A stretch of 64,000 bases of DNA from JBFMGD01 sp040751775 (GTDB taxonomy: Bacteria; Bacillota; Dethiobacteria; DTU022): NCBI GenBank assembly GCA_040751775.1, contig JBFMGD010000002.1, positions 53,113 through 117,112 on the forward strand, given 5' to 3'. Shown piece by piece: positions 7,397 through 15,766 of the stretch. The notes beneath the pieces were generated by a model. The model worked only from the letters and a program-made list of their open reading frames with translations, was not told the origin of the DNA and ran no database searches. Positions within the stretch are counted from its first letter, which is position 1. Every line of letters begins with the position of its first letter. The position numbers and the translations under genes are program-made.

Positions 7397-8653
7397 TTGC
7401 TGGAGACAATACGGACAGCATGGCGGATCAAGGAGCTCAGGCAGAGGATCCTGTTCACCTTGGCTATGTTTGTTGTTTTTCGAGCCGGCTCCGCTATTCC
7501 CGTGCCGGGTGTTGATCCGTCGCAGTTAGCCAAGTTTTTTGAGGGCGATACGATTTTTGGGTTTTTCAATATGCTCGGCGGCGATGCCTTGAGCAACTTT
7601 ACTATATTTGCTTTGGGGATAATGCCGTATATCAACGCTTCCATTATCATGAATCTATTGACAATTGTCATCCCGAAGTTTAAGGAATGGAGCCAGGAGG
7701 GACCTGAAGGTCGGAAAAAACTGTCCCAGCTAACCCGCTACGGGACCATTGTCATCGCTTTAATCCAGGGCCTGGCGCTTTCGTTCTTTATCGCGGATCG
7801 GGCCATCTTGAATAAAACACCTCTTTCCTATGTGATTATTGTGATCTCGCTTACCGCGGGGACCGCCTTCCTGATGTGGGTCGGAGAGCTGATTACGGAA
7901 AAAGGAATCGGCAACGGGATATCGCTGCTCATCTTTGCCGGTATTGTGGCCGGTTTCCCGGTTGGAGTCGCCCAGATAGCGGAGCAGGTGCGCCACGGGC
8001 AGGTCAACTCTTATTTTGTGATCGTGGTGATCTTGCTGTTGATCGGCCTGATTGTCGGCATTATCGGTTTAGACCAGGGGCAGCGCCGTGTTAACGTGCA
8101 GTACAGCAAGCGGATCATAGGCCGGAAGATGTACGGGGGCCAGGCGACTCATATACCGATGAAGGTAAACCAGGCCGGTGTAATCCCGGTCATCTTTGCC
8201 TCGGTAATCCTGACTTTTCCGCAGACCATGGTCGGTTTTATCAACCATCCGATCGCCGAGCGCATCGCCAACAGCCTGAAATGGGGATCGCCTTTAAATA
8301 CCGTGATCTACGTGATGTTAATCATCATGTTTGCCTACTTCTATACGGCTGTGCAGTTCGATCCGTTTCAGGTTGCCGGCAATATTAAAAAATATGGCGG
8401 CTTCATACCCGGATTGCGTCCCGGAAAACCGACCGCAGAATACCTGGGTAAAGTGACTGCGCGGCTGACTACCGTGGGCGCTTTTTCCCTGGCATTCATC
8501 GCCGTCTTTCCCACCATATTGCAAGGGGCGACCGGCATACAGGTCATCTTCAGCGGCACAGGCTTAATTATCGTCGTCGGCGTCGTTTTGGAAACGGTAA
8601 AGCAGATTGAAAGCCATATGTTGATGCGCAGCTATAAAGGGTTTATGAAGTAA
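7397..8653 (+). CDS. secY: Preprotein translocase subunit SecY
   Basis: Channel-forming subunit of the SecYEG translocon in the cytoplasmic membrane. The 418-residue protein shows ten hydrophobic segments and the family motifs GIMPYINASIIMNLL (after the second segment) and GGFIPGLRPGKPTAEYL before the ninth. The start is TTG at 7397, adjacent to the rplO stop, with GAGGTGAT as the binding site. The next gene is map, only three bases on. Most Firmicutes have adk between secY and map, and it is absent here. Confidence 0.98.
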   Translation: MLETIRTAWRIKELRQRILFTLAMFVVFRAGSAIPVPGVDPSQLAKFFEGDTIFGFFNMLGGDALSNFTIFALGIMPYINASIIMNLLTIVIPKFKEWSQEGPEGRKKLSQLTRYGTIVIALIQGLALSFFIADRAILNKTPLSYVIIVISLTAGTAFLMWVGELITEKGIGNGISLLIFAGIVAGFPVGVAQIAEQVRHGQVNSYFVIVVILLLIGLIVGIIGLDQGQRRVNVQYSKRIIGRKMYGGQATHIPMKVNQAGVIPVIFASVILTFPQTMVGFINHPIAERIANSLKWGSPLNTVIYVMLIIMFAYFYTAVQFDPFQVAGNIKKYGGFIPGLRPGKPTAEYLGKVTARLTTVGAFSLAFIAVFPTILQGATGIQVIFSGTGLIIVVGVVLETVKQIESHMLMRSYKGFMK

Positions 8654-8656
8654 GCC

Positions 8657-9409
8657 ATGATCAATTTAAAATCGTCCTTTGAAATCAAGAATATGCGCCG
8701 GGCCGGCCGAATCGTGGCCGAGGTTTTGCAGGAAATGGAGCGGGTTGTGGCGGCGGGTGTAACCACCGCTGCGTTGGATAAACTGGCTGAGAAGCTGATT
8801 CGCCGCGCCGGCGCCGAACCTGCTTTCCTCGGTTACCACGGTTTTCCGGCTTCAATTTGCACCTCGATTAACGAAGAGGTTGTACACGGTATCCCGGGGT
8901 TGCGCAAGCTCCAAGAGGGCGATATAATCAGCATTGATGTGGGTGTGCGCCTGGATGGTTATTACGGCGATGCCGCCGCCACCTATGCGGTTGGGGAGAT
9001 TAGCCCCCTGGCGAAGCGATTAATTGATGTGACCAGGCAATCCTTGGAAGAAGCGATCAAAGCGATGCGCGTTGGGGGTCATCTTTCAGATCTTTCCCAC
9101 GCGGTACAGTTTTACGCGGAGATCAACCGGTTTTCTGTTGTGCGTAGTTACTGCGGCCACGGTATCGGCACCGAAATGCATGAAGAACCCCAGGTGCCCA
9201 ATTTTGGGAAACCGGGACGCGGGCCTACCCTGCAACCCGGCCTGGTGCTGGCAGTAGAGCCGATGGTGAATGCCGGCGGATGGGAAGTGGCGGTCCTACC
9301 CGATCAGTGGACTGTGGTGACCAAAGACCGGAATCTATCCGCTCATTTTGAACACACCATCGCCCTAGGGGAGCACGGCCCCGAAATACTCACTGTCCTC
9401 CGGGATTGA
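8657..9409 (+). CDS. map: Methionine aminopeptidase, type I
   Basis: Removes the N-terminal methionine from nascent proteins using two metal ions. The 250-residue protein has the pita-bread fold ligands: the Asp in ISIDVGVRLDGYYGD and the second Asp of that segment, the His in YCGHGIGTEMHEEP, the Glu in LAVEPMV and the Glu in FEHTIAL. It lacks an N-terminal zinc extension, so it is a type Ia-like short form. Its stop overlaps the start of the following KOW gene region. It lies between secY and infA as is common, but without adk. Confidence 0.97.
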   Translation: MINLKSSFEIKNMRRAGRIVAEVLQEMERVVAAGVTTAALDKLAEKLIRRAGAEPAFLGYHGFPASICTSINEEVVHGIPGLRKLQEGDIISIDVGVRLDGYYGDAAATYAVGEISPLAKRLIDVTRQSLEEAIKAMRVGGHLSDLSHAVQFYAEINRFSVVRSYCGHGIGTEMHEEPQVPNFGKPGRGPTLQPGLVLAVEPMVNAGGWEVAVLPDQWTVVTKDRNLSAHFEHTIALGEHGPEILTVLRD

Positions 9410-9423
9410 CCAAAGGGGGCGTT

Positions 9424-9702
9424 ATGATGGATCAGTTGAAACCCGGGCAATTGGTTCGTTCGCTGGCCGGCAGGGATAAAGGAGAGCATTATCTGGTCAT
9501 TGCAGTGGCGGATCCCGGCCGGGTACTGGTTGTCGATGGACGCAGGCGGACGATGGCCCGTCCAAAAAAGAAAAACACCGCTCATCTGCAGCGTTATGAA
9601 CGACGGGTAGAGATCGAAGAGTTGATTCATGCGCGAAAGCTCACCGACAGCCAGGTGATCAGGTATATTAAAGAGCTGGCGCCGCAGGAAGACGTTTTTT
9701 GA
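9424..9702 (+). CDS. KOW-domain RNA-binding protein (L14e-like)
   Basis: Small basic protein of 92 residues found between map and infA in many Clostridia. The N-terminus LKPGQLVRSLAGRDKGEHYLVI is a KOW motif, followed by a basic RRRTMARPKKKN segment. I chose the ATG at 9424 because AAAGGGGG lies about 6 bases upstream; a TTG at 9406 or the ATG at 9427 are alternatives. The role is unproven; the context suggests ribosome or translation association. Confidence 0.85.
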   Translation: MMDQLKPGQLVRSLAGRDKGEHYLVIAVADPGRVLVVDGRRRTMARPKKKNTAHLQRYERRVEIEELIHARKLTDSQVIRYIKELAPQEDVF

Positions 9703-9718
9703 CAGGAGGCAGAAACCG

Positions 9719-9940
9719 ATGAGTAAGAAAAAGGATGTCGTGGAGGTGGAAGGAACAGTTGTTGAACCCCTTCCCAACGCCATGTTCCGGGTTGAGTTAA
9801 AAAACGGCCTTAAGGTGCTGGCACATGTGTCAGGGAAAATTCGCATGAATTTCATTCGTATTCTCCCCGGAGACCGGGTTTTGGTCGAGCTTTCGCCGTA
9901 TGATCTCACCCGGGGCAGGATTACGTATCGCTATAAGTAA
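9719..9940 (+). CDS. infA: Translation initiation factor IF-1
   Basis: Binds the A site of the 30S subunit during initiation. The 73-residue OB-fold protein contains the signature VEVEGTVVEPLPNAMFRVEL, the HVSGKIRMNFIRILPGDRV block and ends DLTRGRITYRYK, all standard. CAGGAGG precedes the ATG. The order KOW-infA-rpmJ-rpsM is the usual Firmicute layout. Confidence 0.98.
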   Translation: MSKKKDVVEVEGTVVEPLPNAMFRVELKNGLKVLAHVSGKIRMNFIRILPGDRVLVELSPYDLTRGRITYRYK

Positions 9941-9954
9941 GGAGGCGGGTGGAG

Positions 9955-10068
9955 ATGAAAGTACGGCCGTCGGTAAAACCGATGTGTGAGAAATGTAAGA
10001 TTATCCGGCGAAAGGGTAAGGTAGTGATTATCTGCCAAAATCTCAAGCATAAACAGAGGCAAGGTTAA
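9955..10068 (+). CDS. rpmJ: 50S ribosomal protein L36
   Basis: 37-residue protein, MKVRPSVKPMCEKC..., with a complete zinc ligand set: Cys11, Cys14, Cys27 and His32 (QNLKHKQRQG at the end). This is the zinc-binding form. TAAGGAGG lies 11 bases before the ATG. It was found by direct translation just after infA. A 127-base stretch without a gene follows, the longest gap inside the ribosomal cluster; I see no clear hairpin or promoter in it. Confidence 0.97.
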   Translation: MKVRPSVKPMCEKCKIIRRKGKVVIICQNLKHKQRQG

Positions 10069-10211
10069 AGAATAGCTTTTCGGACCATAGGGAATTATAG
10101 CTTTGTTTAACTATTTTTGCCTGCCAGTTGATAAAGGTAGGAAGAAGCGTCATCTGGCGAGATGAAGGTTTTGAACAGTATCAATAGCAGATTTAAGGAG
10201 GTGTGTCTAGT

Positions 10212-10583
10212 TTGGCGAGGATAGCAGGAGTAGACCTGCCGCGGGAAAAACGAGTGGAGATAGCACTGAGCTATATTTATGGGGTTGGCCGTAGCCGAGC
10301 CGCGGCGGTATTGACTCATACCGGGGTCAACCCCAATACCAGGGTGCGCGATCTGACTGAAGATGAATTAAGCCGTCTGCGGGAATTTATCGATAAGAAT
10401 TATAAGGTCGAGGGTGATCTCAGGCGTGAGGTAGCCATGAACATCAAGCGCCTGGTGGAGATCGGATGCTACCGGGGTATCCGGCACCGGCGCGGTTTAC
10501 CCGTTCGCGGACAGGGAACCAAGAATAATGCCCGGACCCGCAAGGGACCGCGGAAAACCGTCGGCGTGCGCCGTAAGAAATAG
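10212..10583 (+). CDS. rpsM: 30S ribosomal protein S13
   Basis: Small-subunit head protein contacting the P-site tRNA and L5. With the TTG at 10212 the protein is 123 residues and begins MARIAGVDLPREKRVEI, the exact family N-terminus. TTTAAGGAGGTG ends about 8 bases before it, whereas the in-frame GTG at 10203 lies inside that binding site and was rejected. The helix-two-turn-helix and the C-terminal RGQGTKNNARTRKGPRKTV tail are intact. Confidence 0.97.
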   Translation: MARIAGVDLPREKRVEIALSYIYGVGRSRAAAVLTHTGVNPNTRVRDLTEDELSRLREFIDKNYKVEGDLRREVAMNIKRLVEIGCYRGIRHRRGLPVRGQGTKNNARTRKGPRKTVGVRRKK

Positions 10584-10613
10584 CAGCCTGATTGAAGGGA
10601 GGAGGAAACTGAC

Positions 10614-11006
10614 TTGGTTAAGAAAAAAGGGACGCGTCCAAAGCGCCGCGAACGGAAAAATATCGAGCGTGGGGTCGCCCATATCCGATCGACCTTTAAC
10701 AATACCATTATTAGTATTACCGATGCTAATGGAAATAATATCTCCTGGTCCAGCGCCGGAAACGTTGGCTTTAAAGGTTCTCGTAAGTCGACGCCTTTTG
10801 CCGCGCAGCTGGCCGCTGAATCCGCGGCCCGGACTGCCATGGAACATGGGATGCGTCAGGTAGAAGTATTTGTGAAAGGTCCCGGCGCCGGAAGGGAAGC
10901 GGCCATTCGCTCTTTGCAGGCGGCCGGTTTGGAGGTAAATATGATTAAAGATGTAACCCCCATTCCTCACAACGGTTGCCGTCCGCCCAAACGGCGGCGA
11001 GTCTAG
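10614..11006 (+). CDS. rpsK: 30S ribosomal protein S11
   Basis: Platform protein near the E site. The 130 residues contain HIRSTFNNTIISITDANGN, the segment PFAAQLAAESAA and the C-terminal DVTPIPHNGCRPPKRRRV. The start is TTG at 10614, after GGGAGGAGG. Ordinary. Confidence 0.98.
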   Translation: MVKKKGTRPKRRERKNIERGVAHIRSTFNNTIISITDANGNNISWSSAGNVGFKGSRKSTPFAAQLAAESAARTAMEHGMRQVEVFVKGPGAGREAAIRSLQAAGLEVNMIKDVTPIPHNGCRPPKRRRV

Positions 11007-11038
11007 TGGAGGATAATATCACTATAGCGGGAGGTGTA

Positions 11039-11677
11039 ATGTCAGTAATTATGGGACGCCATACAGAAGCAGTCTGTCGTTTATGCCGTAGAGAAAAAGT
11101 GAAGCTTTATTTAAAAGGCGATCGCTGTTATTCAGATAAATGCAGTGTCTCACGCCACACCTATCCACCGGGTGAGCACGGCCAGGGACGCCAGAAATTT
11201 TCCGAATACGGGCAACAGCTGCGGGAAAAGCAGAAAGCACGCCGTATTTACGGTGTGATGGAGCGGCAATTCCGTCGTTATTTTAAAGAGGCTGATCGCC
11301 GTAAGGGTGTTACCGGTGAAATCCTGTTGCAACTGTTGGAAAGCCGTCTGGACAACGTTGTTTACCGCCTCGGTCTCGGGCGTTCACGGCCGGAAGCGCG
11401 GCAGCTGGTCAATCACGGTCATTTTGCGGTAAACGGACGTAAGGTAGATATCCCTTCCTACCTGACTCGCACCGGCGATGTGATCACCGTGCGCGAGAAA
11501 AGCAGAAAACTGCCTGTGTTTAAGCAAATTGCCGAGGCCAGGGACCAGCAGGGGACTGTTGACTGGCTGCAGGTTGATTTTGAAAAGCTGGAGGGCCGGG
11601 TTATCCGGGTTCCCCGGCGGGATGAAATTGAGGTTCCCCTTTCCGAGCATCTCATCGTCGAACTATATTCCCGGTAA
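11039..11677 (+). CDS. rpsD: 30S ribosomal protein S4
   Basis: Primary assembly protein of the small-subunit body. From the ATG at 11039 it has 212 residues with a zinc-type N-terminus (Cys13, Cys16, Cys30, Cys35) and an S4 domain (SRLDNVVYRLGLGRSRPEARQLV). GGGAGGTG lies just before this ATG. A second ATG at 11051 and a long in-frame extension into rpsK were judged less likely. In other Firmicutes S4 autoregulates from its leader, but no such leader is obvious here because the gene lies inside the operon. Confidence 0.96.
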   Translation: MSVIMGRHTEAVCRLCRREKVKLYLKGDRCYSDKCSVSRHTYPPGEHGQGRQKFSEYGQQLREKQKARRIYGVMERQFRRYFKEADRRKGVTGEILLQLLESRLDNVVYRLGLGRSRPEARQLVNHGHFAVNGRKVDIPSYLTRTGDVITVREKSRKLPVFKQIAEARDQQGTVDWLQVDFEKLEGRVIRVPRRDEIEVPLSEHLIVELYSR

Positions 11678-11728
11678 GGGAACACCATACCCTCAATACC
11701 CATACCGAGGAGGGTTAATCGTATCGTT

Positions 11729-12676
11729 ATGATCGAGATTGAAAAGCCGAAAATTGAATGCGTGGAGAAAGACGAACAACACGGTTATGGAAAGTTTGTC
11801 GTAGAGCCCCTGGAAAGGGGTTACGGGATCACGCTGGGCAATGCCTTACGCCGGATCCTGCTCTCATCACTGCCCGGTGCCGCGGTAACCAATGTTAAAT
11901 TTGACGGGGCCTTGCACGAGTTTTCCACTTTACCCGGCGTTCTGGAGGATACCATTGAAATAATCCTCAACTTGAAGTCTCTTTCCATGAAAATTTACAG
12001 CGACGAGGCCCAGACTCTGATCATAGAAACCGATCAGCCGGGGGTGGTCAGGGCCAAGGATATCAAGGCGCCCGCGGATGTGGAGATCTTAAATCCGCAG
12101 CTGCTGATCTGTACCCTGGAAGAAAACGCCCGCTTGTATATGGAGATGACGGCTTCAAACGGCAGGGGTTATGTGCCGGCGGACCGCAATAAGCTGCCTC
12201 ACCAACCGATCGGGGTAATCCCGATTGACTCTATTTTTTCACCGATCAGAAAAGTAAACTACCAGGTGGAGAATACCCGGGTAGGTCAAGTTACCGACTA
12301 CGATAAGTTGACTCTGGAGGTTTGGACGGATGGCAGTTCCAGACCCGATGAGGCGGTAACGCTGGCGGCCAAAATATTGAGCAAGCATATAGCCTTGTTT
12401 GTCAACCTCACCGAACAGGTGGACGACGTCGAGATTACCTCAGACAGGCAGGAAGACGACCGGGAACGGGTGCTGGACATGACGATTGAAGAGTTGGATC
12501 TGTCCGTGCGTTCCTATAACTGTTTGAAGAGGGCCGGCATTAACAGTGTCGGTGAACTAGTGCGCAAAACAGAAGAAGAGATGATGAAAGTACGCAATTT
12601 GGGCAAGAAGTCGCTGGAAGAAGTAGATCAAAAGTTAAATGAGCTTGGTTTCAGCTTGAATAAAAGCGGGGAGTAA
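11729..12676 (+). CDS. rpoA: DNA-directed RNA polymerase alpha subunit
   Basis: Dimerises to start RNA polymerase assembly. The 315-residue length is normal. The N-terminal domain has EPLERGYGITLGNALRRILLSSLPG (about residues 30-54). The C-terminal domain has the promoter UP-element-binding helices ELDLSVRSYNCLKRAGI and VRNLGKKSLEEVDQKL. It sits between rpsD and rplQ in the classical alpha operon. CCGAGGAGGG lies 14 bases before the ATG. Confidence 0.98.
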   Translation: MIEIEKPKIECVEKDEQHGYGKFVVEPLERGYGITLGNALRRILLSSLPGAAVTNVKFDGALHEFSTLPGVLEDTIEIILNLKSLSMKIYSDEAQTLIIETDQPGVVRAKDIKAPADVEILNPQLLICTLEENARLYMEMTASNGRGYVPADRNKLPHQPIGVIPIDSIFSPIRKVNYQVENTRVGQVTDYDKLTLEVWTDGSSRPDEAVTLAAKILSKHIALFVNLTEQVDDVEITSDRQEDDRERVLDMTIEELDLSVRSYNCLKRAGINSVGELVRKTEEEMMKVRNLGKKSLEEVDQKLNELGFSLNKSGE

Positions 12677-12700
12677 GCGGTTTTAAGGAGGAACTTTTTA

Positions 12701-13042
12701 ATGGCATACCAGAAGCTGGGTCGAAAAAGCGGTCCGCGGCGGGCCTTGTTACGTAACCTGGTCACCTCATTTTTACAGGCCGGTCGCATCGAAACTACCA
12801 GCACGAAAGCAAAAACGATACGCCCTCTGGCCGAGCAGATGATTACCCTGGGTAAGCGGGGCGATTTGCACGCCCGCCGGCAGGCCCTGGCTTTTATCAT
12901 GGATGAGGATGTTGTCACGAAACTGTTTGAGGTAATCGGTCCGAAAATGGAAGGCCGGGACGGCGGCTACACCCGCATTATCCCAAAGGGGCTGCGCCGG
13001 GGAGACAGCGCTCCCATGGTTATTCTCGAACTGGTGGAATAA
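12701..13042 (+). CDS. rplQ: 50S ribosomal protein L17
   Basis: Exit-tunnel protein of the large subunit. The 113 residues begin MAYQKLGRKSGPRRALLRNLVT and contain the family segment RIETTSTKAKTIRPLAEQMITLGK. AAGGAGG precedes the ATG. It is the last gene of the ribosomal supercluster here; a hairpin with a short T-run follows 84 bases later. Confidence 0.98.
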   Translation: MAYQKLGRKSGPRRALLRNLVTSFLQAGRIETTSTKAKTIRPLAEQMITLGKRGDLHARRQALAFIMDEDVVTKLFEVIGPKMEGRDGGYTRIIPKGLRRGDSAPMVILELVE

Positions 13043-13125
13043 GCGCCGTCTCTGCTGGGCAGGGCACAGCATGCCGTGCCTCTTGCATCGCCTGCAAGGT
13101 TTAGAAGTGAAGAGAATCCTGCTTC

Positions 13126-13162
13126 TCCCCCCTGGCAAATGAACGTGCAGGGGGGATTTTGT
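13126..13162 (+). terminator. Rho-independent terminator after rplQ
   Basis: TCCCCCCTG (13126-13134) pairs perfectly with CAGGGGGGA (13148-13156) across a 13-base loop and is followed by TTTTGT. Position between rplQ and the ECF genes fits the end of the ribosomal operon. A weaker GGCAC/GTGCC hairpin lies upstream around 13063-13080. Confidence 0.75.
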
Positions 13163-13206
13163 ACTACACTTAGAGCACTAGACAACATCCTGTTTAGTAA
13201 ACTCTA

Positions 13207-13223
13207 ACTTCCAATATGGAAGT
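13207..13223 (+). promoter_or_regulatory. Palindrome across the ecfA1 start codon
   Basis: ACTTCCA (13207-13213) and TGGAAGT (13217-13223) are perfect 7-base arms around an ATA spacer, and the ATG at 13216 lies in it. An RNA hairpin here would bury this start codon. Another short palindrome, GTTTAGTAAAC, lies just upstream (about 13192-13202). It may be a protein site or a translation-control hairpin; the alternative is coincidence. Confidence 0.4.
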
Positions 13224-14097
13224 AGAGCAGGGTGAGGGGGGAACCGTTATAACCCAACCGATCATTAAAACGGAAGGGATCAAGTATGTCTACCCGGGTG
13301 AAGCAGGGGAGGCCCTCGCCCTGGCGGGGGTAGACCTTACTGTCGATCAGGGGGAATACCTGGCGGTGATCGGGCCCAATGGCTCGGGCAAGACGACGTT
13401 GCTGAAACACCTCAATGCTTTACTGATCCCGGCAGCCGGACGGGTTCTGGTAAACGGCCTGGATACAGCTATTGAAGACAACCTTCCTGTAATCCGCGCC
13501 CAGTGCGGCATGATCTTTCAAAATCCGGACAATCAGCTGGTCGCGACAACGGTGGAAGAAGACGTTGCTTTTGGTTTGGAAAATATGGCCGAGTCGCCGG
13601 TGCAAATCAGAGCGCGCGTCGCCGAGGCGCTGAAAACAGTGGGCCTGGAGAAACTGGCCCAGCATCCGCCTCACCTGCTTTCCGGGGGAGAAAAACAAAG
13701 AGTGGCTGTGGCCGGCATTCTGGCAATGCGTCCGCGCTGCTTGCTCATGGACGAGCCGACGGCCATGCTGGATCCGGAGTCGCGTGCGGGTGTTTTGGAT
13801 ACCGTCCGGTCCTTGAACCGTTCACAGGGCATTACGGTGATCCATGTGACCCATTTCCCTGAAGAAGCGGCGCTGGCTGACCGGGTGTTGGTTTTAGACC
13901 GCGGAAAAATGATCAAAGACGGCTCGTCCCGGGAAATACTGACTGACCTCTCTTTGCTGCACTCACTCGGATTACAGGGCACGGTCGCTGCGGAGTTGGC
14001 TGCCGGCCTGGCGAAGGATGGCTTTACCCCGCCCCCTGGTTTACTACACGGCCGGGAGTTGGTTGAGTATCTATGTTCATCCGCACTGAAGAGTTAA
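13216..14097 (+). CDS. ecfA1: ECF transporter ATPase A1
   Basis: ATP-binding subunit of the energy-coupling-factor module that powers vitamin and metal uptake through interchangeable S components. ABC ATPase features are complete: Walker A GPNGSGKTT, Q-loop FQNPDNQLV, signature LSGGEKQRV, Walker B CLLMDEPTAML, and the switch His in VIHVTHFPEEA. Length 293 residues. The start is uncertain: the ATG at 13216 has no ribosome binding site and lies in a palindrome, while GAGGGGGGAA at 13234-13243 would suit a start near 13249, where only a GTT and an ATA codon are found. It overlaps ecfA2 by 25 bases. Confidence 0.93.
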   Translation: MEVEQGEGGTVITQPIIKTEGIKYVYPGEAGEALALAGVDLTVDQGEYLAVIGPNGSGKTTLLKHLNALLIPAAGRVLVNGLDTAIEDNLPVIRAQCGMIFQNPDNQLVATTVEEDVAFGLENMAESPVQIRARVAEALKTVGLEKLAQHPPHLLSGGEKQRVAVAGILAMRPRCLLMDEPTAMLDPESRAGVLDTVRSLNRSQGITVIHVTHFPEEAALADRVLVLDRGKMIKDGSSREILTDLSLLHSLGLQGTVAAELAAGLAKDGFTPPPGLLHGRELVEYLCSSALKS

Positions 14098-14936
14098 CGC
14101 ATGTCTATATGCCGGGCACTCCTTTTGCCGCGACTGCGCTGCGCGGGGTAACCCTCGCTATCGAGCGCGGTTCTTGCAGCGCGCTGATCGGTCCCTCCGG
14201 TTCCGGCAAATCTACCCTGATCCAGCATCTGAACGGCTTGCTCAAGGCTACCGCCGGCCGGGTTGTTGTCGATGGACGGGCAGTCGGCGAAGATCGCCAG
14301 GAAATGCTTAAGCTGCGCCGCCGTGTCGGATTGGTTTTTCAGATGCCGGAACAGCAGTTTTTTGCGGAAACCGTCTATGATGAAATCGCGTTTGCGCCGC
14401 GCAACATGGGCTGTAATCCCGGGGCGGTGGAAGCACGGGTGAAGCAGGCGTTGAACCAGGTCGGGCTTGATTACGGCAAACTCAAAGACCGCTCGCCTTT
14501 TCATCTCAGCGCCGGGCAGAAACGACTGACAGCGGTGGCGGCGATCCTGGCGCTCAGGCCGGAGGTGCTGATCATGGATGAGCCCACAGCCGGGTTGGAT
14601 CCGGCCAACCGGCAAAGATTGCACGATTTGTTAAAAACATTAAACCGGGAAGCCGGATTAACCATTCTAATTGTCACGCATGATCTTGACCAGGCCGCCG
14701 CCCTGGCGGACCGGATCCTGGTTTTGAACGACGGCCGCCTGGTGATGTCCGGTCCGCCCGCGGAAATACTTACCCGGGGGGCCGAGCTGCGGCGCCTGGG
14801 TCTGGCGCTGCCCCTGCTCAGTGAAATCATGCATGGGCTGAGCGAACGGGGGCTGCCCGTAAACACAGCCGTTTTTTCACTGGATCAGGCACGCCGGGAA
14901 ATCAACCGGGTGCGAAAGCAGGGTGCAACTTTATGA
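14073..14936 (+). CDS. ecfA2: ECF transporter ATPase A2
   Basis: Second ATPase of the ECF module; EcfA1 and EcfA2 form the heterodimer that drives EcfT. The 287-residue protein has Walker A GPSGSGKST, Q-loop FQMPEQQFF, signature LSAGQKRLT (instead of the usual LSGGQ), Walker B VLIMDEPTAGLD and switch His in IVTHDLDQAA. It starts inside the end of ecfA1 and its stop overlaps the ecfT start (ATGA), so the three are co-translated. No S component is adjacent, as is usual for group II ECF systems. Confidence 0.95.
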   Translation: MFIRTEELTHVYMPGTPFAATALRGVTLAIERGSCSALIGPSGSGKSTLIQHLNGLLKATAGRVVVDGRAVGEDRQEMLKLRRRVGLVFQMPEQQFFAETVYDEIAFAPRNMGCNPGAVEARVKQALNQVGLDYGKLKDRSPFHLSAGQKRLTAVAAILALRPEVLIMDEPTAGLDPANRQRLHDLLKTLNREAGLTILIVTHDLDQAAALADRILVLNDGRLVMSGPPAEILTRGAELRRLGLALPLLSEIMHGLSERGLPVNTAVFSLDQARREINRVRKQGATL

Positions 14937-15730
14937 GCCGCAATATAACCCTGGGCCAGTACCTGCCCGGCGATACTTTCATGCACCGGCTCAATCCCCG
15001 GTTTAAATTGTTGTCCCTGCTGTTCGTCCTGACAGCGCTGTTTTGGTTGAAAACTTTTACCGGTATGGGTATCCTGCTGCTCCTGTTGATCTTGCTAACC
15101 GCCGCTGCCCGGGTGCCGTACCGCTACCTGCTGCGCGGGCTGCGCCCGATTCTTTACATTATCCTCTTTACCCTGGTGATCTACCTTTTTTTCACCAAGG
15201 GGGGGGTAGTGCTGCTGCGGGTCGGTTCGGTTACCATCGAGCAGGCCGGTTTGTTTGAAGGGGTATTTATTATTGCCCGGCTGATCGCCCTGGTTACCGC
15301 TTCGATCCTGGTTACGCTGACCACAACTCCCTTAGCCTTAACCCACGGCCTGGAATTTTTCCTGGCCCCTTTTAAGTTGATTCGTCTGCCGGTCGACGAG
15401 ATCGCCATGATTATGATGATCGCCTTGCGTTTTATCCCCACATTGATGGAAGAAAGCCAGCGCCTGATGCGCGCCCAGATGGCCCGCGGGGCTGACTTTG
15501 AAACCGGCAACATTTTTCGTAAGGCGCGCAACCTGACGCCGCTGATCGTGCCTCTCTTTGTCAGCGCCTTCCGCCGGGCCGATGAACTGGCCCTGGCCAT
15601 GGAAGCGCGCGGCTACCGCATCGGCGCCCGGCGCACCCGCATGCGTGAAGAGACCGTCACCTGGCGCGACTGGATCGCGGTGACTGCCCCGGCCGCCCTC
15701 CTGGCCGCGGTAATTATCTATGCTCTCTAA
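14933..15730 (+). CDS. ecfT: ECF transporter transmembrane subunit T
   Basis: Membrane subunit joining the two ATPases to substrate-binding S components. The 265-residue protein has several hydrophobic segments (around residues 28-60, 69-87, 105-125 and at the C-terminus) and the two Ala-Arg-Gly coupling motifs of the family: QMARGADFE and AMEARGYRIGARR. It begins ITLGQYLPGDTFMHRLNPRFKLL, the standard EcfT N-terminus. Last gene of the ecf operon. Confidence 0.95.
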   Translation: MSRNITLGQYLPGDTFMHRLNPRFKLLSLLFVLTALFWLKTFTGMGILLLLLILLTAAARVPYRYLLRGLRPILYIILFTLVIYLFFTKGGVVLLRVGSVTIEQAGLFEGVFIIARLIALVTASILVTLTTTPLALTHGLEFFLAPFKLIRLPVDEIAMIMMIALRFIPTLMEESQRLMRAQMARGADFETGNIFRKARNLTPLIVPLFVSAFRRADELALAMEARGYRIGARRTRMREETVTWRDWIAVTAPAALLAAVIIYAL

Positions 15731-15766
15731 GGAATACCTTTAAGCTGCGCCAGAATTCTTTTTCCA

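Noticed and set aside
10976..11038. Upstream in-frame extension of rpsD
   Set aside because: It overlaps rpsK coding sequence and adds residues absent from S4; GGGAGGTG lies before the ATG at 11039.
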